This document shows, piece after piece, positions 21,071-32,864 of a stretch of 64,000 nt of DNA. The position numbers and the translations under genes are program-made. Location: NCBI GenBank assembly GCA_002224055.1, contig AZLU01000014.1:248001-312000 (forward strand), written 5' to 3'. Position 1 is the stretch's first letter. The number at the start of each line of letters is the position of its first letter. The notes under the pieces are model-generated. The model made no database searches, was not told the origin of the DNA, and saw only the letters and a program-made list of their open reading frames with translations. The stretch comes from Pezizomycotina sp. ARF18. Taxonomy: Eukaryota; Ascomycota.

Positions 21071-22707
21071 TGCCTGAAAATTTCAAGCCCATCCCTTACG
21101 ATTACCACTCGGGTAATATAGACGCATACTTGGAGTTAAATTATACATTATGACATTGTTTTGGAACCATTTAAGATAGACTTTGTATTTTTGGTGGATA
21201 GATTTTTTCAGGGATCTCTTTGGTTTTTATCTGCATAGCATGGAAGATGTTATGCATGTATCTATAGTTTTTTTCCGGCTCATAATTCATGGGCCTTTTT
21301 TATATAGATACATGGATAACTTCTTGGTTGCGCGGGCGTTCAATAGACTTTCTTCAACTTTCAATACTTGACTTTCCCTTTAGTATCTTAACCTGTGATT
21401 TAACTCGTGAAGAATCAATTGGGCGGACCTTGACAGAGGCAATAATTTTTTTTCCTTTTCTTTTGAGCTTTTGAGATTCCATATAAACAAATTTTGTCTC
21501 AGAATAGAAAGATAACGCGCAAAAATTGTTGTTGGCGACTACCATTGACTGTCCACATTACGTAGCACTCAGGAGCGGAAGCGATTCTATTACCATCTCC
21601 AGATATAGCTAATATCATGCCTTTCAAATTCATCACGTTCATATTGCACTGCACTGGAGTATTTATCCAGAGAGTTGCGCAATCCAGTTCTCCGCATTTT
21701 ATCCCCTTTTTTCCTTTTTGGCCGAGTATTCTGTTTTAATTGTGGACAGTCCTGTGTGCTATTTCTCTCCGTATTGAAACCATCTCAGGAAGTTTAACAC
21801 ATGAGGCGAAAAATATAAATCGGAAGAGTCCAAAACTTGGAGCAGAACGAGAGAATCAGCCAGTGGGTATTTTACAGACCCAGTCCTAATGCCCTAACGT
21901 GTTCGTTCGCTTTTCAACCCCAATCCGATATTAGTCGTTTGATATCTTTCCCGTTGAAATTCTCCTGTATCAGTAAGGGCTTAAATCATTGTCGGATTTC
22001 CGCTTCTATCATATTCCATCCTAGCTGTTAGCAAGGTAGATTCTATTTTCTTTAACAGCTGTAAGTTTTGCCATTCGGAAAATAGAAAAGTCTTTTCTCT
22101 CTCCTTCTATCTCTTTCCGTTTTTTTTTTTTTACGATTGCCAACGGCAAAAACTCGAGTCCCTTTTTCTTTTCTTTCTTTTCTTTTCTTTTCTTTCTTTT
22201 CTTTTCTTTTCTTTTTCTTTTTCTTTTAGGGAGCACTCAATGAACGAGACCTAAATCTAAAGACCTCTCAGTCATAGAAACATTCACATCTACAAAGGTA
22301 CGTATCTCTCTTATGCGCTGCTTATCGACAGTCCTTGCGATCTACGGGAAATATAATGGAAAGGAAGAGAAGGACACTTAGTTAAAGACACTTAATCCTA
22401 TGCCGTATTTGGAAGGTAAATCCCTTCGAGAAAGAGGATTGGCGTCCGTTTTAACGGAAAAACAATGTTTTTTTCTTCGTGGTTGAGCATCAGAGGTTAA
22501 CAAATCCGCATAGGCCTTTATCTTAGATCTTTTGGACAAGGACCATCCAAACACCGACCCAGAAATAGCCACGCATTGTCATCAAGTTCTTAACAGAGGC
22601 GCTACCATCATATTTTCAGTATCTAAGGAGTCCGCTGAGAGACAAAAGTAAAGAAAGTCACTGGTAGAGCCGCCGTTCTAGCGCAAAGGCGAAAGAAAAT
22701 AGGGAAT
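21071..22707. other. Gene-free stretch with a pyrimidine repeat
   Basis: A degenerate CTTTT/CTTTCT repeat occupies about 22155-22232. Frames are short, and I see no gene or RNA. Confidence 0.5.
22155..22232. repeat. (CTTTT)n-type microsatellite
   Basis: About 78 bp of CTTTT and CTTTCT units. Confidence 0.85.
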
Positions 22708-23822
22708 GTGGAAGGGGGAAACTTATACGGCAAAACGGTTCCTAAACTATCGCATCCCGGATCCTGCTTCGTCGCGATAGAGGAGAAGCTCGAACAACGG
22801 CAGATCAATGGCAATGTTTACACTCCGTTCAAAGCCTTAGAACATTCCCGCCGAATTTGTGAAGCACGTCGATCCCAGCAAAAAGGTAACGGAGTGGGGA
22901 CTGTTGCTGAATTCGTCAGCTCGGACGCGTTGTACCTCGACGGAAGATCGGCAAGTGGACCTTGATGAAGAATCTGGTCATCGCCGAAAATCACGGGGCT
23001 TGAGAGCATTGAGGCGTCGCCCGGCGGCGTTCTCACCGATTGTGTGGAGTTGGACTCCGACTTGACGGAATGGCTCGACGACCAAGTTGTCATCCTCGGC
23101 TACGGCGAATTGATCGCCGTCGGCGTCTGGACGTCGAAGATCACGGCGCGCGCTTGCCCGTCGCACATGTATGCGAGACTCCGGAGGGAACGCGCCCCCG
23201 CGTCGTGCGCGCCCACGACGCTATCGACACCCACTGGAAGACCGAGAAGAAGGAACCGACCGTGGCCGAGCACTACAAGGACCTGGCGTCGTTCACGGCC
23301 CACAAAAAGGTTTAGTTTGACTATGTCGCTGCGGGACGAGGAGAATTTACTAGACAGAGATCGGTGTTCTGTACAGGGTCAGGATATCTTAGACATGTTT
23401 GTTGAGCTTGGTCTCAAGCCAGCACAAGGAATGAGTATCTGGGAGGAGCCTTCCCCGAGAAGAAAGCAAAACTGGAAAGTCGCAGCTAGCGAAAGCTAAA
23501 AATGCCAAGAAGACCAAGCTCGAGAAGGATCCGGGAACGCAAGGTAACGGAAGCTCTGCGGTCGTCCGGAAATCCGAAGGTGAACGCGACGAAAAGATAT
23601 CCCGTCAAAGAAGCAGAGAACATCGGCAGCCGGCATTGCCGGGGGTAATGGCGGCGATAACACTGCGGAGAGCAAATATTCGGACAACACTGGGCCTACG
23701 ATATAAAGAGAAGGGAAAACACCCGGGAAGCGGACGGATTTGGGAATTTGAAGAACACCCCTTAGCAATTTTCTTTTCGGAGTTATTCGGATTAATTCGT
23801 GTATTATCAGTTCTCCCCTTAT
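22708..23822 (+). pseudogene. Interrupted gene for a protein of about 350 residues, unknown
   Basis: ATG at 22708 opens MEGGNLYGKTVPKLSHPGSC and QINGNVYTPFKALEHS. The reading then passes between frames: SSDALYLDG near 22920, then MKNLVIAENHGALESIEASP in the neighbouring frame, VELDSDLTEWLDDQVVILGY near 23047, CETPEGTRPRVVRAHDAIDT near 23180, and a Lys-rich tail near 23490 (LAKAKNAKKTKLEKDP). Each piece is in good coding style while the junctions need single-base shifts. No known domain is recognised; the acidic middle and basic tail resemble a nucleic-acid-associated protein only in composition. Confidence 0.5.
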
Positions 23823-23829
23823 AAACGTG

Positions 23830-24206
23830 ATACATGTTACTTAAACTTCTCAAACATCCTCATTTCTGATTTTCCGAGGAATGTATTCTCTGAGCCGCTC
23901 GCAAATTTCACAACGTTCTGATAATGGATTGCTTTTCGGGGTTGTCATCTATACGAGAGCATTACTGCAAATCTCATAACTGCCAATGCCTAAAAGTAAA
24001 GCCAAATATGTCTCCCCTTCTACAGTACACGTATTGCCGAGGACTACGCATCTGGGTTCTAGTAATCGGTAGGCTCGTATCTTATTTATTTGGTCTGATC
24101 CGTCGACCCTGCGGCGGTATGAAGAAGGTTGTGGACGTGCAGTCGGCGTCTGAGTGGCGGGCTGCCGTGTTTGAGAGAGCTATGGCGGATTAGCGGCGCC
24201 CGAACT
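23830..24206. other. Intergenic
   Basis: 3' flanks of two convergent genes. No feature seen. Confidence 0.5.
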
Positions 24207-25803
24207 TCAATCCGCGTTATTGGTTGAGATTCCCGTCTCGGCGTACGCGATTATTCTGTTCCTGGTCGCAGACGCGGTTAACGATGCGGGGGTGGTGGCT
24301 GTTCGAGGCGGTTTGTATCTGTATTCGAGTTTTACCGGCGTCGATCCGTCCCAAATCTTCGCGGCAGATTTACCAGAACCTTCCTGAGGGGGGTTGCCGA
24401 CCAGCACCCCTGCTTGTCTGCGTGCCAGGTAGCTCTGGAAGGGACACTTAACCGGCTTTGGCGGTCCAGCAACTATACTGAAGGTCCTGGTCCGAGAGTC
24501 GATAGAGGCGCCATAGCAGGATGTGGTGGCGGTTGCATTGATATCAGAACTCTGCCCTCCTGCCTTTAGAGCTTCTAGAGGAGCTATAGCACTTCGCTGG
24601 ACATTCTTCGGCCTATCTTCAGTTGAATCTCCCCAATTCGCGTTCTTAAGAGCTCTCATAAGCTTCCTGAGCTCTTTATTGTGTTGCAAGTCCCGACTGA
24701 CATTCAAATCCCGTTGCAGTTCCCGAATCAAAGTATGCAGAGTCATTGGCCTTGGTGTATTCTGCGTCGCGATGTTTGTCGTCGCTTCCATTAAATCACC
24801 CAACCTAGCTGCTGCATCCTGCGGAGAGAGTGCGAGGCGTGAAGAGCGCATTTTTCATCAGCAGTTAGGTCCGGGCGCTTGGTGTGCGGGAGGGTTCTTC
24901 CTCCGGAGATGGGCTGCTCTATTCTGAGCCGTTGCAGTTTGTTTCCTCCGCATATCCGTGGTGCTCGTGCAGCTAGTCTTAGGATTCGGTCGCGGGACAC
25001 GCTTGGCACGATATTTATGCTCCCCGGTCGTATTCTGGCGCTTCGGTGGCGTACTGTTCTCTTCATGCGCTGCGGCTCGCCGTTAAAACGTTTACGGCGG
25101 TCAGGGGTTGTGGTGCAGCGTGCGTGGGCTCTTGGGGTTCGGGGGTGGGACACGTGCTTAGATACATCATTCTGATATTGGGAGGTTGACAAAGCCGCTG
25201 CTGGGGCTTCCACGGCTGAACTCGCATTTCTTTTCTTATCTTGATGGGCAACGGGTGGCATGCCCCTTCCATGAAATCTTGTACTGTTTGATCTCCTTGG
25301 TATCCTTTACATAACCGTTGCCTACTCTAGTCGCCAGTGCAGCCTCCTTCGATAGCAGAGCACGGATTTCAACTCTGCGACTTTTTGCTGATAATCTTCT
25401 CTCTCTTTCCTAATATCTGATTTACTCTCCCGGCCGACTGATTTCCAATTAAACTTGTCGCCTAGGTACTGGGGATGAAGATCATGTCCGCAGAGGAACG
25501 CAACCGCGTCAGCTTGTTGTCCCTCCTGGTTGAAGAGGTCGATATACGGACGAGCTAATAACGAATTTTTATCAGTACAGTGTTTCGATTTGTCTAAAGG
25601 AATATATATTTATACATGCGTAGGATACAAGACGAAAGAACTGAGGATGCGGGATTTTTCTGGGATCGAAGCAGAGGAGATTGACACTTACTGTCATAGT
25701 CGTCGATTAGTTCTTTCATAACCGACAGTGGGTAAGTCGTACCCAAGGCAAATGGAATTTTGGATTTGGACATCGCGATCTTTCTTGTACTATACGGTTC
25801 CAA
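24207..25803 (-). CDS. Spliced gene for a basic protein, unknown family
   Basis: Exon 1 (25692-25803) starts MEPYSTRKIAMSKSKIPFAL (a second ATG follows in frame) and ends in phase 1 at GTAAGT. A 137-bp intron (25555-25691) ends TTATTAG, and exon 2 continues in phase with TRPYIDLFNQEGQQADAVAF and FLCGHDLHPQYLGDKFNW. After about 90 codons the frame slips (SKEAALATRVGNGYVKDTKE), then passes through a Ser/Arg/Pro-rich section (25261-24860) and a last intact stretch of 214 codons from an ATG at 24851 (MRSSRLALSPQDAAARLGDL, QRDLNVSRDLQHNKELRKLM). The last 214 codons could be a separate gene. Much of it is predicted disordered, with a helical segment near the start of the C-terminal part. Function unknown. 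Confidence 0.6.
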
Positions 25804-27376
25804 GTGTTTATAGAGGCCAAGTGATGGTAACTTTGATCACCAGTCAGTATGACGCAGTACGATTTATATTCTTATGGAGTCTCTTCCAAAGGGATGGTCT
25901 CCACGAAGAGCTTTTGAGTTAGAAATCTAGATATAGAAATTACCAATCAATTTGACAATGGAAGTTGAAAAAGAATGAATATACTGGGCGTTGTCCTCGA
26001 TGTCACAGTTAATATGGGAAGAGAAAGCGAGGTGAGAACACAGCCAGATAGACTGATCGTCAAGAGGTGATTGCGATAGTGGCAGCTGGATACGGCTATT
26101 AGAACTGCTATTGGAGCTTAGCTTTCGTGGAATGGCCGAGAAATAAAATCACTTTTGTTGTTCCCTGTAGATAGCAATTTAATATCCTTAATCTTGTCTG
26201 GCGAGGAAAAAAGGAAAAACGAACGAAAGAACTATATGAAAGAGTAAAAAATTGAGAAAGAAAGACTTCTAATGAACAACGGGCAAAACTACTGTATCGC
26301 CTAAATTGTAGCAGAGAGAAATAGAAATATCTGCTCTAGACTCCATATGATTCGTTAATACGATGTGAAGACTAACTCAACTCTAAGGTGTATAATGATA
26401 CATATACAACCCTTCAATAGGTCTCCGTCCTTCCCTACTTATGGGAGCCTAGGAATCTAAGAGTTTTCCGGGGTTATACCTCCAATATTTTTGCATCCGG
26501 AATATTCTACTCCATTCCCGGTGAAATTGAACTTTTCTGAATTCGCACTGCGACCCATTATGATCGAAAGCTAAATGCTAGAATTTATATCTACTATTGA
26601 ACTGAAATTGCTATAGGGGGCGGATGCTGAATTGATCATACCAAACACTAAACTCATGTTGATGAGATCATGCTGGACTTAAATGATAGCTAATAGCATA
26701 ACGCTTGACGAGGACAGTGAGAAGGCCCTTTTTGTTTGTGGTAGGTGGTACAGCAATACCCTGCTTCTGAGTAGAGTGCGGGAACCCTTTTGGGGGGAAC
26801 GGCTTTGTATTGGTCTGTGTAATGGTCTGTGAGGTTCATGGCTGGTTGGAACGATATGGCCTTCCCATCACATTGTGGTTTGCAATCGTAGATGGTTTGG
26901 TGCTCCCTATCAAGATGCCCTTCGCGAACGGGTTTTCCTTGTATTCTGCCTTCCGCCCCGTTATATTTTCGCTAGGAGAGGTCGTAGGCTCTGGGCGCCT
27001 GTGCTTTGTAGGGTAATAATTATATGAATGAAGTTGAAACAGTTGCGACTGAGATTACTATAATTCTTCATAAGCCGCTGCTCTCCGTATCTAGAGTCGG
27101 TACAACCGTCGTTAGGATAACGATTTTCGACTGGCTTCTCCACTGCGTAGATAGGCGCAACGCCAGACCCCTCGGGCCGGCTCTGGATCCTCCTATACTC
27201 TTGCAAGGGTAATCTATTGAGGAAGCTAAGTACTAGGCGGTTGTTGGGAACTTTGTCTAATAGCTGACACAGTGAAACCATCCCGCTTTACGCATTTATT
27301 CCCACGATTGCTTTCCACGAAGTTCAATGAGACTTAGAAGTGAAAAGCGTCTCGCATACAAATCGATAGCGAACGC
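25804..27376. other. Gene-free A/T-rich stretch
   Basis: Only short frames without start or splice context. A 68-codon frame at 26810 (MVCVMVCEVHGWLERYGLPI) has no supporting context. Confidence 0.5.
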
Positions 27377-27873
27377 GTGTCTGAAATCGCCAATATCAGA
27401 TCCCTTCACTCCCTTCCCGAGTTCATAGGGCCTTTCCCGCTGAACTTCAGGAATTCATCTCGCCGTTGGAATCGCGGTCGATGGAGTTGTGCTGGCGGAG
27501 GCGGTTCCGTTAGGGAAGACGAAGTTCGGATATTGACGTTCGAAGGGGTTGCCAGTTCGGGGAACCAAGCATACTCCACCGTCCGCCTTCCCGTCGTTAA
27601 ATGTTTGATAGAGCAGATTTCGTGGGCGAGAAGCTTTTCTTGAGGATCGACCTAAACCTCTCATAACCATTCCTTGCTCGAGGGAGACTCCTGTTTATCG
27701 AGCATGCCTACCAGTGGCACCAGATTATGACCTTCCACCTCCACCTCGCGGACTTGTTCATTCAATGCGCGCCTAGGGGGACTTTCCATGTGCTTCTGCC
27801 CCCAACCCCGCATGCCTGACGAGAGGAAAACGCCGTCGTGGCATCTATTGTTGTATCCGCGTTTATAACTCAT
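27377..27873 (-). CDS. Unknown minus-strand gene with one frame change
   Basis: ATG at 27873 gives MSYKRGYNNRCHDGVFLSSG and RGWGQKHMESPPRRALNEQV, open to 27661. The continuation is best in another frame (VDPQEKLLAHEICSIKHLTT, then RRTVEYAWFPELATPSN, SSLTEPPPPAQLHRPRFQRR), ending near 27412. A third frame over the same DNA is also open, so the exact reading is unsure. No domain recognised. Confidence 0.4.
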
Positions 27874-28041
27874 CGTCGATCGAGATTTAGCTGATCCTAA
27901 GGCGGACCGAAGCACAGAAGCAGATCGCTTCTATTCTTCAGGCGATCTATAAATTAGCATAGCCATTTTCACATCGGCAAAGGTCACTTAAGAGAACATC
28001 ATTATTTAAACAGTGCCAGAGAAATTAAGGCCATCTTTCTG

Positions 28042-28337
28042 GTTCTACGACCAAGAAGCAAAACGAGGGACAGAGTATCGGGATTCTAACACAAACCTAT
28101 GGCCCACTAAAAGGTGGGAATATTTCTGGAAATGGGTGGATTGTCCCGCAGATCGTGAATGACAACGCCGAATTTGCTCTCCTTAAGGCTGGTTATCACA
28201 AGCTCCTTGCACCCTCAGCTGGCTGGGTACAACCCCGTATGTTTCGCTTCGCCATCGACCTGGCGCCAACGAATCAAAATCTCACGATGGTTAATAGTGA
28301 GGCCGTGAGGGAATACTTAAAGCTTTGTCGGGAATGA
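28042..28337 (+). CDS. Open frame of about 100 codons, possible 3' exon
   Basis: Open from a stop near 28032 to the stop at 28337, reading QSIGILTQTYGPLKGGNISG, then VPQIVNDNAEFALLKAGYHK and RFAIDLAPTNQNLTMVNSEA. There is no ATG at the 5' end, so it could be the last exon of a gene whose upstream part is lost. Good composition; no family recognised. Confidence 0.35.
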
Positions 28338-28364
28338 ATTTCTTGCTCCCCTCTTCCTCCTTTC

Positions 28365-29170
28365 TCATCTAGCGAACAACCTCCCACTTTTCTGAACGAT
28401 TAAAAGATATGAAACTTGGTAAATTGTTAAAGAGATAAGGAAGGATACCGCCGATTGCTTGTAACCGCTCTTGTGGTGTGCACCTTTAGCAAGTACTGAC
28501 AGGAAAGAACGATCCACCGGTTTGGGAACCTGCAACTGAGGATTGCCGTTTGGATGCATTACGACGATTGACAGCTTCAGGTTCCTCCTCGTTGGGATCC
28601 GTGTACGCTTCTGCGAAGGCTTCGTAGACATGTACTTATACCGCGTGGCGGCAGCGGAGTCGATGGCGATTATGAAGCGCTTTATGTTGTAGTAGGGGGC
28701 GTCGACGGGTGTGTAGTAGTGCCCGACGGCGCAGTTAGCGTAGTGGTGGGCCTTTTGGAGGACGCAGGTTAGGTAGTAGTCGGTGCGGGTGGATTGCGGG
28801 TTGTAGCCCCTGAAGTGGCGGTTTGCTGAGGAGTAACTGTATCATGGGTAGAAGGAACATAAGTTATTAGCATTTCTATGTAGCTAGGAATATGTAGGAG
28901 GGCTAAACAAAATAAAATAAAACAAACACTGACTGACTGAATACTCACCGAACTGCGGAGTTCCCTCGTGATACAAAATCGCGGTTGTGAATCGATCCCG
29001 GGCAATTTATTGCACTGAAGATAGCATAAAGTTAGTTCAGGACTTGCGAGTGGAAATGATTTCCGAATCCGTATTAAACACACCTTGAGTTGAAAAGACC
29101 ACATTAGCGTGGCTCCGCTATATGTTATCCCAAGCGTCGTCTTCAGGTGCCAATAACTGTTTTTCGACAT
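28365..29170 (-). CDS. Three-exon gene, CPG-start family of the 28-35 kb run
   Basis: Two introns have full signals. One is 29015-29083 (GTGTGT donor, AACTAAC branch, CAG); the other is 28837-28948 (GTGAGT donor, TGCTAATAAC branch, CAG). The 66-nt middle exon (28949-29014) reads INCPGSIHNRDFVSRGNSAV and continues in phase into RYSSANRHFRGYNPQSTRTD, DYYLTCVLQKAHHYANCAVG and KRFIIAIDSAAATRYKYMST, ending at 28365. Exon 1 is uncertain: MSKNSYWHLKTTLGITYSGA from 29170 is possible but gives no signal peptide. The last 60 residues are basic. A frame overlapping exon 1 on the same strand (FLQHVPKLGQVLMKDIEMCL) ends within it and may be the tail of an upstream gene. Confidence 0.55.
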
Positions 29171-29708
29171 CCGTCAGGCACATCTCGATATCCTTCATCA
29201 ATACTTGCCCTAACTTTGGGACATGCTGAAGGAAGGCCTGGAGTGACGTGAAGGAGATCGCTCTAGGAGTTCCATGAGGTCATGGAACCCCTGGAGGACG
29301 GCGATCGGGATGGGATTATCGGTGAAGTAGACACCGATGGAAAAGACTCAACAGCAGAGGCGTGACATGGATGAAAGAGGTTCCGCAGGCGTCAAGAAGC
29401 GATTGAATCCGATTATGTAGGAAAGTAAATAAAGGAGGGGTATACTACAATCAAGCCTTTTCGCGATCCGTAATGGGACAAAGATGCTAATGTACGAAAG
29501 AGAAACATGGACAGTGATCTGTGGCCCTTCCGACGAAGGATTGGGGGGCTCGGGAGGGTGCAGGGACATCCTCCCCCCTTAATCCATATTCGTTCGCTTG
29601 ATTCTTGTTGTTCCCTTGGCTAGCAATATGGAGCTAACCAATGCATACACCCAAAGATGCCAACAGATCATGATATTCTCCCTTAGCAGATTAACTACAA
29701 CGCGAAAG

Positions 29709-30622
29709 CTACTCATCGAGATTTCTCTTACTTACCAGAGTATTCATCGCGGAAAACATCGGGCTCGTATACGAGCCTCCAAACGCATGGCATGGTCTGC
29801 GGACCTCCCGGAAGAAAAAATATCGCAGTACTTTTGATCGGTCAAATAAGCCCTTTACTAGCCCTTGGGGACAAGGGCTTGTGGAGATTCCTCTCTTGTC
29901 GAATTTTGTGCTGCGGGGACCCAGCTGAGTCAGGGTGGGAGTAGTCGACTGGGCGCGGAGATTTCCGAAGGCAGTCTTCTTGCTGGGAGTCCTGGGAGGA
30001 CGAGCAACAGCAGCTTTGACTTGGGTTGGAGTACTAATATTGCCAATGGTATTTCTAGTTCTTCTCGTGCAGAGTAGCAGGGCAATAATCGCAGCCCGAA
30101 AAGCATTTCGACCTATCAACTGTCTGCCTCGTGTTGCAATGCACGCAAGAAATCGACATTCGATTCGATGTGATCCATGTGCGCGTAAGGCTTTGTCCTT
30201 GAAATCCGAGTCTGCACACGCGTGAGCACATAGAGAAGTAAGTAATTTGCCATATTTCAGTATAACTTGATTTGGGGGGTAGTAAACATTGGTACCACAG
30301 TTTCGCCTCTTCGGTGTAATCAAACTCTTCGATGAATATTGATTTCCACGGTACTTGACTCTTCTTTGCGGAATACGTCGGGCACGCACATGAATCTCCA
30401 ACGAATGGGTGGTCTCTTTCTCCTTCTATTTCTTGAAGAAGCCCTTGATAACACCAGCGAGGTTAAAGTGAAGGAGATACAGTAGCAGTTCATTGTCTCA
30501 GGCCTTTCCATTCTGCTTTTTGGTAACGTATCTTGCATCTCATTGTCTCTTCCGTTCGTGACACATTTAGGGAGACCGAGATTGATCAAATCTTTGGAAG
30601 TGAAACCTTGAACAAAAGCCAA
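29709..30622 (-). pseudogene. Two adjacent decayed members of a shared family
   Basis: Minus-strand readings near 30390 (RPPIRWRFMCVPDVFRKEES) and near 29780 (MPCVWRLVYEPDVFRDEYSG) match at W-R-x-x-x-x-P-D-V-F-R. The second is followed by a canonical GTAAGT donor. The DNA between them holds long frames in poor register, including a 230-codon minus-strand frame (29709-30401) that I read as a shadow of the decayed copies. Other copies of the same segment lie at about 31.7 and 32.3 kb. Confidence 0.45.
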
Positions 30623-30899
30623 ACAAAAACTGCTTCATTTTGGCAATGGAGGGCATAGAGAGAGAGAGAGAGATGTTTAATAAAAGAGAATGTTTCTAGC
30701 CTTGAAAATGTTTCGGTGGTTGTTTCGACGCGCGTAATTGCTGTTCTCGTTGTAGCCAGCGTCTTGTATTTCCAGAGCTGACCAGTGGCGATCTTGGCTA
30801 TCCCCTCGTGGATATTGCTCAGAAGCACGCTCGCTCGTCCTGGGGACTCATAAGGGGTCTGGAGCTTGTAGCTGGTGTTCCTTAGGTAGTTAGGATCTG

Positions 30900-31260
30900 T
30901 GGCGCCCCGAACATCTCACTTTCGAGGTCGACGTCCTTGCGGCGCGTAAAGAGGATGACACCAATGGCGATACCATACCAAACTAACAGGCAACCATCGA
31001 ATATCTTGCGTTAGGCGAATTCCCTCGACCGGGGGTCGTGATTTGATGCACATGTCGATTTCGAAGACCTCCGGGTGGAGATCCGTGAGTTGACCCCTTC
31101 CTCCCGCTTTATATGAACAGGTGGTGCTAGTCTCTGGATAGCCGCTTTCAACACTCCCAGCACAAGCAAACCATGCGTGTGGCGCTTGTCGGCCGGCTCC
31201 GAGTGGCACGGGATCCTTCGAATAGCTAAATAATCTTGCTATCAGTATGAAAGTATACAT
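30900..31260 (-). pseudogene. Fragment with a possible membrane segment
   Basis: Readings include VWYGIAIGVILFTRRKDVDL near 30960 and a Gly/Ala-rich frame from 31260 (RLFSYSKDPVPLGAGRQAPH). The frames overlap inconsistently. It belongs positionally to the decayed 28-35 kb run, and no start or splice pair can be fixed. Confidence 0.3.
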
Positions 31261-31319
31261 GGAGTGAATTAATATCTAAACGAAATATAATATGAGAGCG
31301 CTTACAGTAGAGTGAGAGA

Positions 31320-31916
31320 CCGGAACCCCCGGACGGGCATATCATGTTTGGTGGACATCATCCTGGCCTCGTCCGGGGCTTCGATAGCGTATTAGCATCG
31401 TAATTGCACAGCACCCACGAGAGTACTGCCGTCGCACCCGTTTTACGGGTCGATGGTGGTCGCGATGACCGGGCCGGAAAGCGTGCGAAAAAAAGTCCAG
31501 GATTGTAGTGCAACAGGCGAGATTCTTGAGATCATTGACCTTCTAAGGTTGCTTCGGGCTTTCGTCTAGCGAGGCACATTAAGAAAGTCAGCACAGAACA
31601 ATACATTCCTCATTCTTACCGAAATTCAGGTTTGGGAGGCAGATACTTACAGAGCTTTAGTGGCAATACCTAAGTCTGATTCCGCGGCATGCAGGTGGGA
31701 TGTCGGTTTCTCGACGGGATAACACCTTGGCTCGTAAACTTGGCGGCTTCGTACGCGTAGATCTTCTTCCCAGTTCGTGATGTAGGTGTTCTCTGCGGAC
31801 GCGCAGCTGCTTCCCGAGCAAAGGGAGGTGTAATGGGGGAGCCGAATCATATGACGGCTCCGTTCAGCTCGTAGTTCTTGAATGCATTCGCAAACATAGG
31901 GACGATCTTCGAGCAA
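31320..31916 (-). pseudogene. Family member with YEPRCYP motif
   Basis: A frame from about 31916 reads SCASAENTYITNWEEDLRVR, then RQVYEPRCYPVEKPTSHLHA, close to the 32.3-kb copy at the protein and DNA level. Downstream on the same strand, FRTLSGPVIATTIDP (near 31460) resembles YKFRYYAVIATTMSD at 32.96 kb. Stops and shifts between them suggest decay; exons with TAAGT-like ends are visible but no complete chain. Confidence 0.45.
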
Positions 31917-32136
31917 CGGCCTTCATGCTGATAAGCTCGTACGAGCTTTTAAAAGGCGGCCGATCGGTGCCTGAAGTAAGCGTGGCGGTCACTAGTATTG
32001 CCTGGTCCGAGGTACCGCAGCGGCTCGTCGTCTTCGGAATCGGAATCCAGTTTACTCTGATCCTTCCGGGCAGAACTCGACGTGCTAGATGGCTGAGTCG
32101 GTTTCTTTAAGCAGGACTTCAGCGGCGACGATGGCA

Positions 32137-32352
32137 TTAGATTCCTCCCCGTGCAATATAAATGCGAGGAATGAAGGATGATACGATAGGTTGAAGAAAA
32201 CCCCTTTTCTTCAACCGCATGTTGATAGTAACAGCCGGCCACTGTTTTATGTAGAAGTCGACGATGCCTTCTTGGGTTGTTCGTATCAAGCTCGCTCTAT
32301 GAGGATGACACCGTGGCTCGTAAGATTCGCGATTTCGTCGCGCGGTTCTCAC
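32137..32352 (-). pseudogene. Family member with YEPRCHP motif
   Basis: Minus-strand frame reading RRNRESYEPRCHPHRASLIR, then IVDFYIKQWPAVTINMRLKK, homologous to the 31.7-kb copy (YEPRCYPVEKP). Upstream DNA around 32310-32430 also aligns with 31720-31800. It is a fragment with no start or stop that could be fixed to a gene model. Confidence 0.45.
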
Positions 32353-32864
32353 CCCAGTTCATGAAACAAGGGCTTCTCTTCCCGGTTCATAATGTATGGG
32401 TTCTTGCGAACACGCAGCCTCCGTGCCGTGAAGATAATGGTGTGGATATTATCCTCGTGGCCGGCGGTGCGAACGGGCTCCTAGTTGGCCTTGGGTCTCC
32501 GGCTTACTCGGAAAACACGGAGCGGTTACCTACCCAGAGGGCCTGTGCTCTCCAGGCGACGATAGCACCGAGGGCTAATAGTACGTTAGCGCGTTATTTT
32601 TTGGACTGCTATTGAAACGTCATCAATACGTCTGAGATAATCATACTTTACTTTCTTTCTTGAACCTTCCATTCTTCCAGGGGGCGGGGCGCAACTCCTA
32701 AGCAGGCAATTCAGACCGGTTAGCAACATACAATTTTAAAACAAGCGTTATCTTAGTTAGCATGTAGCTAGGAGGGAGAAAAGGAGGGAGAAAAAGTATC
32801 TTTACCCTTAATATCTATAATGCGACAACTTTTGATAGGGGTAAATTGTTAACGCCCCACCGGC

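Noticed and set aside
29709-30401. 230-codon minus-strand frame
   Set aside because: Arg-rich shadow of two decayed family members whose homologous motifs lie in other frames.
30660-30673. Short GA tract
   Set aside because: Only about seven units; ordinary microsatellite.
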